A DNA stretch of 64,000 nt. Origin: Acanthosoma haemorrhoidale (Eukaryota > Arthropoda > Insecta > Hemiptera > Acanthosomatidae). The position numbers were made by a program, and so were the translations under genes. Shown here in pieces: positions 56,880 through 64,000 of the stretch; the first letter of the stretch is position 1, and each line of letters starts with the position of its first letter. The DNA lies in contig OV884012.1 of assembly GCA_930367205.1 (NCBI GenBank), positions 52,101,239 through 52,165,238 on the forward strand. Reading direction: 5' to 3'. The notes beneath the pieces are model-generated. The model made no database searches. It saw only the letters and a program-made list of their open reading frames with translations, and was not told the DNA's origin.

Positions 56880-58146
56880 GTGTCCCCTATCCCGTCATCA
56901 AAAATACATTTTTCCCTACTTAAAATTAATATTACCCTAAACAAAATTTACTTACACTAAACCTAATTATATTACTTAAATCTAAGAAATACTAATCTAA
57001 TATACCTAATTAATCCTAATATTACAAACTAACTATTCCAAAATGAAATTTTCAAAAGCAAAAGACGCAAGAGAAGAAATTTTTTGGGCCAATTAGGGGG
57101 GGGGGGCAATATACCATAATAATAACCCGAGACAATAAAACAAGAATTGACTTGGAAAATTTACATCACACCACTAGAACCATCCCCAAATTGGAGTGAG
57201 GATAATTTTTGTATACACAAACCTTAACATCGAACCTCTTCTGGTCATGTCATGCCTCTCGTGGATCTTCTCATGCCGGAGTTTTCGTTGATCTTCATCA
57301 GACTCGCTGGTCCCAGCAAGTCAACTTTGATCTTTCCAAGAGACCATCATAATAAATAATTCATAAGACATCATAATAAATCATTCATTGATTTTTGCTT
57401 CATCAATATGACTTCACGAATAGGGACTATATTGTAATATTAGTTAAAGTAAACCACATCAAATTGCCACGTGAACAAATGCCCCATTTGACTTGAAGTG
57501 ACCCTATATTTGAATTCAAATTTAAAATGAATTAATTGTTGTAAGTATGATACTGTGATTTATTAAGAATTTATACTTTTAGCTACATATTTTATCTTAT
57601 TTATTACTATATTGTTTTATGGATTTGAATCGCACTTTGTCTTAATTTTTTTAGTTTTTACGGTTTGTGAAGGTGCTTTAGGAGTTCTTATGGGTTTATT
57701 CAATAACTACACAGAGATAAAATAAAAGTACAACAAATTCATTAAAACTAATTTAGAGAAAATACAGAGTTATGTACAATGTACAAGCTACTAAATGGTT
57801 ATGTACACAAAGTACATGCCACCATATCAGAGGCATGCCAATAAAATAAGCAAAAAGAAAAATCTACTAGGAACCAAACACAAATGTGCTCGTACACCTC
57901 AGACACAAACCGTTGATAGCCAATAATTACTCAATGTCCACGACATGACAACACAACTTGAAATGTTAGCGTGCAGTAGTAAACATTTGTCGAGGCTATT
58001 CTAGAGCCACCAAAGAGCTAACAGTGGTTAACTACTACAGAGGTAGGTGATATGTAGAAGCTGGAGAGAGAAAGTGAAATGCCGTGCCATGATGATGTGA
58101 CAAGAACCGTAACACTACAATATATAAATAGATTAGGATCAGTAGT
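56880..58146. other. AT-rich stretch with a G11 run
   Basis: G11 at 57096-57106. 57700-58140 has a different, less A/T-biased composition and repeated GTACA motifs, but no recognised content. Confidence 0.4.
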
Positions 58147-58440
58147 AAATTTCGATTATTAGATGTCGACAACCAAACAGTCCTACCCATTAATTCACAT
58201 ATCCGAATTCTAGTGACATCAGCAGATGTTATTCACTCATGAGCAATCCCCGCATTAGGCATCAAATTTGACGCAGTTCCAGGACGATTAAATCAAGGAA
58301 CCACTATAGTAAACCTAGCAGGTTTAATATACGGGCAATGCTCAGAAATCTGTGGAGCAAATCATAGATTTATACCAATCGTTATTGAAGGAACACTAAT
58401 AAAAAACTTTACTAGATGAATTAATAATATATCATTAATC
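58147..58440 (+). pseudogene. COX2: NUMT: nuclear copy of mitochondrial COX2 (C-terminal CuA region)
   Basis: Read with the invertebrate mitochondrial code the plus strand is one open frame: [40 protein letters not shown] and [15 protein letters not shown]. These carry the CuA ligands of cytochrome c oxidase subunit 2 (His of VIH, the Cys-x3-Cys of CSEIC, His and Met). Two TGA codons (58240-58242 and 58417-58419) would be stops in the nucleus but Trp in mitochondria, and several ATA read as Met. Upstream and downstream COX2 and neighbouring mitochondrial genes are absent, so only about 300 bp integrated. With no internal damage, insertion is fairly recent. Confidence 0.93.
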
Positions 58441-58470
58441 CTAATAAAACCATGGATCCTAATAAAACCA
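58438..58470 (+). repeat. 18-bp tandem duplication at the NUMT edge
   Basis: ATCCTAATAAAACCATGG (58438-58455) followed by ATCCTAATAAAACCA (58456-58470) sits at the 3' boundary of COX2 homology, possibly formed during integration. Confidence 0.75.
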
Positions 58471-59037
58471 CCGCCCAAATACAAGATCAAACGTCAACAT
58501 AAATAAACAAACGTAAACATAAATGCTGTTTCTGAGGAGAATAGAAGGAACCAAATGGTCGACCCACATGAGAAATGCAACCTTAATGACAAATCCGGAC
58601 ATCAACTGGACAAATCAGCCGAAGAAGGAACGTAAATACATCAATTGTGTTGTTACGACCACAAATATGACAAGAACGAAAGAGAACATAATATGACAGA
58701 GTAAAAGTTTTGCAAAAGACAGGTAAACCAAGAAAAGAATAAAACAAAGACCGGCTGAGGAGAACAGAATTAGCAGATAACAAAGATCAATGGAAGCAGC
58801 CATAGAAATAGCAGCAATTGAATCCCCACAATACATGAAGTAGAGTATAAGGTCGACTGATCAGAAAGGAAACTACAACCAAAGCCCTCATTTCAATATT
58901 GTGGGAATCTTTGTATTCTAAAATGAATAGTTTTGGAGAAATACCTTAGAAAAAGAGGGTCCCATCCCAAAGGCGTACGTACTTTATTGTAAGATCACGA
59001 AAATTTCTACAACCTCAATAATTTTGGAGAATTAATA
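58471..59037. other. Spacer between NUMT and mariner, with a hydrophobic minus-strand frame
   Basis: A minus-strand frame (58836-58615) encodes a run of Leu/Phe/Val/Ile-rich segments (ILFSSAGLCFILFLVYLSF) like two or three membrane helices. No start context or family is recognised; a decayed chemoreceptor or chance are both possible. Confidence 0.25.
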
Positions 59038-59890
59038 GGTTGGCAAGAAAGTAATTTCGGTTTTTTAATAGTGAAATAGCATTAGTGAAATAAAACTCAA
59101 TTTTTTCTACATATAAAATGAACTTTAATCAGTCAAATATCTACCATTCTGTTTGATGACCTTTTGCCATCTTTCTGATAACTTCATGATCCCGCGATCA
59201 TAGAATTTCTGGTCCTTATCAGCAAAAAACTCAACCAACTACGATTTGAGGTCATCGTTATTACTGAAATTTTTACCGTTTAGGAAGTTTTGAAAACTGA
59301 AATAACAGATAATCCGATGGTGCAAGGTCCGGGGTATGGGGACGATGCGACATTACTTCCCAACCAAGCAATAGTTTCGTATGTGTTGCTAAAGATGTGT
59401 GAGGTCTCGCATCGTCGAGGAGGAACCCAAATATCGAGCTTTTTAACAAGTCCAAGACGTCTTATATGATTTTCAATTGTTTTATGTGATACATTTAACT
59501 GTTTTGCAATCTCTTGCACAGTTATATGACGATTAGATTCAATTATGGCTTTCATTTTGTCAATCATCAACTTCAGAAGGCCGACCGGAACGTTGGTCAT
59601 CTTTCACTGAAAAATCACCAGATCGAAACCAATGCGTCCTGTTAGACAATCAACACCATAAACTTGAAAATAAAAAAGTAAAATGTGTCGAAAATGCTTA
59701 TTTTTGCACTCCATATTAAAACTGACCGTAAACTGTCAGTTGTTAACAAAATTACACAGAATTGCTTTCTACAGCAACCTAAAGGTATCGACTACCAAAC
59801 CTCAAAAGAAAAATAATTCTAACAGTGACAAAAGCGAAATAAAAACAACGCTATCTACTGGTGCAAACCGGAATCACTTTCTTGCCAACC
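59038..59890 (-). mobile_element. Mariner element with both inverted ends, internally deleted
   Basis: Inverted termini GGTTGGCAAGAAAGTAATTT (59038 onward) and, at 59890 reading inward, GGTTGGCAAGAAAGTGATTC match at most positions over 25 bp. The left flank has the expected TA (59036-59037), the right flank AA instead. The length of 853 bp is shorter than a full mariner (about 1.3 kb). Confidence 0.88.
59130..59620 (-). pseudogene. Mariner transposase remnant
   Basis: Minus-strand blocks: the N-terminal helix-turn-helix (RHITVQEIAKQLNVSHKTIE, NHIRRLGLVKKLDIWVPP), then after a large deletion the catalytic second half (LLDDARPHTSLATHTKLL and HRPHTPDLAPSDYLLFQ), where the second and third Asp of the DD34D triad sit. 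The first catalytic Asp and the WVPHEL-to-D region are deleted, and frameshifts separate the blocks, so it is inactive. Transposase would cut and paste the element at TA sites. Confidence 0.85.
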
Positions 59891-59894
59891 AAAT

Positions 59895-62800
59895 ATCTTA
59901 TACCAAGTTATCTAATAGTAAAGAATTATGCCGTGGATGGAGGGTTAATACGATGTAATTGTATTTTATATGAAAGTAATGTAAATTATTATAGTTTAAG
60001 ATATTTGTATATTTGCGTATGAAAGATGTTTACTTGATTGCTTAATTTTGTCGTTTCATTTTTATGTCAATAGCTCTAGATTTAGACATTGAATAGCACG
60101 AGCAAAGAAGGATTACTGAAAATAACCTTTGTACCCAAGCCAAGAGTACAAAAGGCGGGTTTCCAAAACAGAGGATCCAAGAAACAAGCAGAATAAGTTA
60201 AGAAGGTTGTACACAAGCAGAAATGGAAGAATGCTATTCCTCTAGATATTATTCAAAAGCGTCATAATAAAGTGGTATCATTCGAAACTCGATTTTGAAG
60301 AAAGGTTTCATTATTCTTAAGACTAGTTCAGTAATGAAGGGGGAGAAGCCCACTTTGTTGAGACCATATGTCTTCTACTCTTCTACTATACGTCGATTAC
60401 CCAACAAATTCGCAGTTATCCCTGTCTGTTATAGTAGTGCCCAATAGACCATCTACAAAATACATGCTTGCTTTAGTCAAAAATACAATCGTTTCTTGTA
60501 ATAGGTAAGAAAATGTTTCTTTTATGCTTTATCGGTATGTACTGAATATTGGATAAAGAAAGACATTACACGGTTACCTATAATCGTCTATATTGCTTTA
60601 AAAAGTAGGATATTAGGTTTTCTTTTGTGAATGGTAATGTTCAATAACAGTGGGAGATAATGGCAAATCATATTTAATGAGAGTCAGGGCTGGACAGGTC
60701 ATTTTCTATTCAACACCTGTTCTCGAAAAGTGCGTGAAAGGTCAGGTATTTTATATCATATTAGCTTTCTACGTGGTATTGACTGTTATGTCATTTAACC
60801 AAAAGATTTTAAAAATTAATAAAACATTTTCTACACTCCAAGTTGGGGCAGGAAAGGTTTTTTTAAATAATTGAATGTAGCAAATTATTTTGTTAGATGT
60901 GGAGCTCCTTGCCCACATTTTTTTAATAATAAGTTTAGCGTTGAAGTATTTATTTTTCTAATTATTCATCAGGACCCTGTATAATTTTATATGTCAGTAT
61001 TAAAAGTACTGCAGGATGACATCGAACATTAATTAAGAAATTAATTATAAACAATGTTCAAATTGGCTTCTGAGTCAATTTATAATATTGTTTAAGAATA
61101 GTTGACTGATGGCCCGCAAATCTAATTAAGTGTTGCCTTAGCTCAAATAGCAAGTAGCATCACCCTTGATAATAACCCACTCTTGCGCGTCTGTCTTGAG
61201 ATCACTCTCCTCTTCATTTGGAAGGCCCTGCTGAGTAGGGCACTTGAAAGATGAACACAACTCTTTCTGAGGAATTTGAAATTTATTTGTGTGTAGATAA
61301 ATGTAGATGTGAAATAAGTGTGTGTGTAGATATCGGTTATGTGCCTGCCGAGTAGCATGTACAAGTTACATTTAGAGTGTAATGTAACTAATTAGAAATG
61401 TAATTAATTAGTCTGAAAGATGTCTTATTTAACAATATTTTATATAACGGAAGAATTCATTCGGAAGATTTTCTTAGAATTTTAGATACCAGTTATTTTT
61501 TTGTTTTTTTGCTCTATTGTTCTTGATTGAGACAATGGTCTTAGATGATATTGGTGATGTCAAACCAATAAAATTCTAAATTATAAGTAAGAACTATTCA
61601 TTATATTTGGCCCCTAAAAGCTTGTAGACATGGCAGTACAGATAATACGTTCTATAAATATCTTCTTTATATTAGATCAGAATATAATACTTTTTTCTTT
61701 GCTTACAACTATTTTCAATTCATTAAACATTTATTTATATCCAACTTTGTAATTCATTTTTTTATTCTTGAGTGTTTACTACTAATGCAATATATGACAG
61801 CACATAGCAATATGGCCGATTTCGCGGTAAAGTAAACCAAATATACTCGTATACCACAAATCAAACACATTCGTTTTACAGACTGACTGAATACTACAAA
61901 GCCAAAGATAATGGACGAATTCATGTAAAAATTGTCATCCCCACTACATGAGTAAATCAATACCAAGAAGACAATGACTGTTTTTCAAATTACTTAACTT
62001 TTGACAGAACATAGATCTGAAATCGCTTACATCAATTTAAGTTGACCAATAAACCAACATGGGTATGTGCCATCAACACGTTATAGTCTCACTAACATTT
62101 AAAATATGGCTGTAACATAATGACTGATCCACGCAAAATAGTGATAAAGACTATTGTTAAGAAACAACGACAGTTGCTTCATAACTATAATCCAACACTG
62201 CAAAGGTTCGCATCGAGGATTTATACATAATTATGGAAATATGGATTGGGTATTACGAATAAAATTTATTCTTGTTTCTTCATAATTTTCGTGTTAATTG
62301 ATTGTACACTTTTTCACTTTCTTCTGTACCGTTTATTTTTGTTCCTTGATTTTTTAACTTATTGTTTACTTTTATTAGCATTTCTTCAGATAAGTAATTA
62401 TTTCAAAAAGAATTGTTTTAATTTCAAGTACATGTACTTATGTTTTATGGGACATTTAGTAAATAAATGCGTAAGGAAACAGCTGCACATATTGCACATT
62501 ATAGTAATATATGTATTATATATGAAAAAATATATGTGTTTATTATTACTTGTCCCTGCTCGTGTCTAAGATGATAATAAATTACCGATTCTCCGACGTA
62601 ACATGAATTTTAGATAGCACAATCAAGGGTGAATGTTGAACGCATTTGCTTTCAGCAGATAAAAAAAATATGTATATATGCATGTTGTTCGAGATAACCA
62701 CCTCTTACCAGGACTGATTACTAATGAAATGTTAGATCAAGACTGCCACGAGTGTTGATTATAGTAAAGAAGGCCCTGACACCTGCTAGATCTAAGTCGA

Positions 62801-63719
62801 CCTAAGATCAGAGAGGTAGAAAGCTAATTAACTTTCACTAGTGTCAGAGGTCACCGGTGTAGCCGGATGGGCGTGGCCACTTCTTCTTCCTCTTTCGTAC
62901 TGATCTCACCTGCTCATGTAACATCCTTTAAACAATCTCACAGGGAGAGGCTAGGGTCGTGAGATCACCGATTTCAATGAAACTTTTTTTTAATGATACT
63001 AGGTCGAAAAATAAATTTATCACGTATCTTGTCAATGCCAAAAGAGCCCAAATAGAAAAAGTTTAAAATCTTAATTTTTGCCTTTGTGCTGCGTATAAAA
63101 TAAGTACATTATATATCGTCCAATTTTCTTTTTTACATACATATGAGAAAAAAAAATACCGGATTGTATTAAATGAGCACAGTTTATTGAAAAGATATAA
63201 AAACCAGGAAGCACTTTAAATAAAGTAAGTAAAACAAATTCCTTAGAAGGAAAGCAAGAATTCATTCGGTTTCAGCACCTCTAAAAGCTAATAAATAAGA
63301 ATTTTGTGGCAATCAAAAATTAAAATGACAAAAACAAAAACGGTTCCACCACTGTAAATCCTAATTTCTTAACTTCCAGTATAAATCAACAGTAACTATG
63401 TTTAATGTACTTATAAGTATGAAAAATAATGATGGATACACAGAAAAACCTAAAATGATTTATTTTATTTCTCTGTTTACTATTTATATTTCTAATTTAT
63501 TTACGGAGTCTTGGATAATGTCATTATGTGTAGTTAATAGACCTTTAGGTCACAGTTAAGTTTGGTGTCAGACCAGGGACAGAATAAGTTTGTCAATTCT
63601 ACAATAGTGTAGACGATTAATGATTTAATTAAATTAATTTTAAAAAGAATGGTTAAGTAATCTATGTTGTCAAAGTCTAATAGAATTAGGACTGTTAGTT
63701 TTTAGGATATTTGTTGATT
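59895..63719. other. AT-rich stretch, no supported gene
   Basis: Short smooth frames near 60120-60300 (plus strand, FVPKPRVQKAGFQNRGSKKQ, then a stop) are suggestive but unsupported. Hydrophobic frames at 62246-62569 and elsewhere reflect T-rich DNA. Confidence 0.35.
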
Positions 63720-63830
63720 TTTTTTAAAAAATCAGAATCCATTGTTTTCACCTGTGTATCGGTCTGCACATCTTGGTCATGTAAAGTCTGCTTATACCTG
63801 CTCGAGGCATGAAATTTTACAATTCCAATT
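63720..63830 (+). repeat. Dispersed repeat E, copy 2
   Basis: Matches 47633-47730 in several blocks (CAGAATCCATTGTTTTCA, GGTCTG, CATGAAATTTTACA). Non-coding. Confidence 0.4.
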
Positions 63831-64000
63831 TTATAATGGGAAAACATAGAAAATATAGTTCTCTCTATAATACATGAGTAAAATGTGTATTAATTGATTA
63901 ATAGCCTAGTATTAAAAACAAGACGTTTTTATAATTTTGTATAGGGGTATTAAAAATCTTGATGGCTAGATTGAATAACAGTATGTAATTTGTGTTTTGC

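Noticed and set aside
58583..58836. Chemoreceptor-like membrane protein on the minus strand
   Set aside because: Hydrophobic frames are common in T-rich DNA; no family signature or start is visible.
1..64000. CRISPR arrays, operons, prokaryotic-type systems
   Set aside because: No regularly spaced repeats and no prokaryotic gene layout; all features are those of an insect nuclear genome.

Overview
The window reads as AT-rich nuclear DNA of an insect (order not resolvable by eye; a hemipteran is possible but unproven). Three things support this. There are insect-type transposable elements: Jockey-like LINEs, a CsRn1-type Ty3/gypsy LTR element, a mariner and a ZBED/hAT relic. There is a nuclear copy of a COX2 segment that only reads through with the invertebrate mitochondrial code. 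And there is one host gene with insect-style splice sites and an arthropod TCAGTC initiator. No operons, CRISPR arrays, rRNA genes or intact tRNA genes were seen.

Layout. 0.3-1.25 kb (minus strand): decayed retroviral-type remnants, gag-like and envelope-fusion-like. 2.4-3.7 kb: the C-terminus of a LINE and a duplicated 3' repeat. 6.5-8.85 kb: the 5' half of a CsRn1-clade LTR retrotransposon (LTR, tRNA-Trp primer site, gag, protease) that stops before reverse transcriptase. A related solo LTR with 5-bp target duplications lies at 40.25-41.1 kb. 9.79-12.28 kb (minus): the only well-supported host gene, a three-exon secreted Q/P/A/Y-rich cuticle- or matrix-like protein. 20.1-20.8, 36.8-39.7 and 42.7-45.6 kb: three damaged copies of one Jockey-like LINE, each followed on its 3' side and in the same orientation by a second repeat (here 'R').

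28.7-30.1 kb: a 1.4-kb imperfect palindrome. 47.9-49.1 kb: a LINE reverse-transcriptase relic. 49.9-50.1 kb: a near-perfect 61-bp-stem hairpin. 51.1-53.1 kb: a ZBED-like hAT transposase relic. 56.2-56.9 kb: another LINE fragment, a tiny retro-insert and an 18-bp minisatellite. 58.1-58.5 kb: the mitochondrial COX2 insertion. 59.0-59.9 kb: a deleted mariner with both inverted ends. Several tRNA-like (A box plus B box) SINE-type units are scattered through the window. The rest is AT-rich DNA without recognisable coding content.

Taken together this is an intergenic or intronic, transposon-graveyard region around one small secreted-protein gene. I found no clear new multi-gene system. The most unusual signals are the two hairpin-forming inverted repeats, the recurrent Jockey-plus-R arrangement, and a few unidentified coding-like patches.
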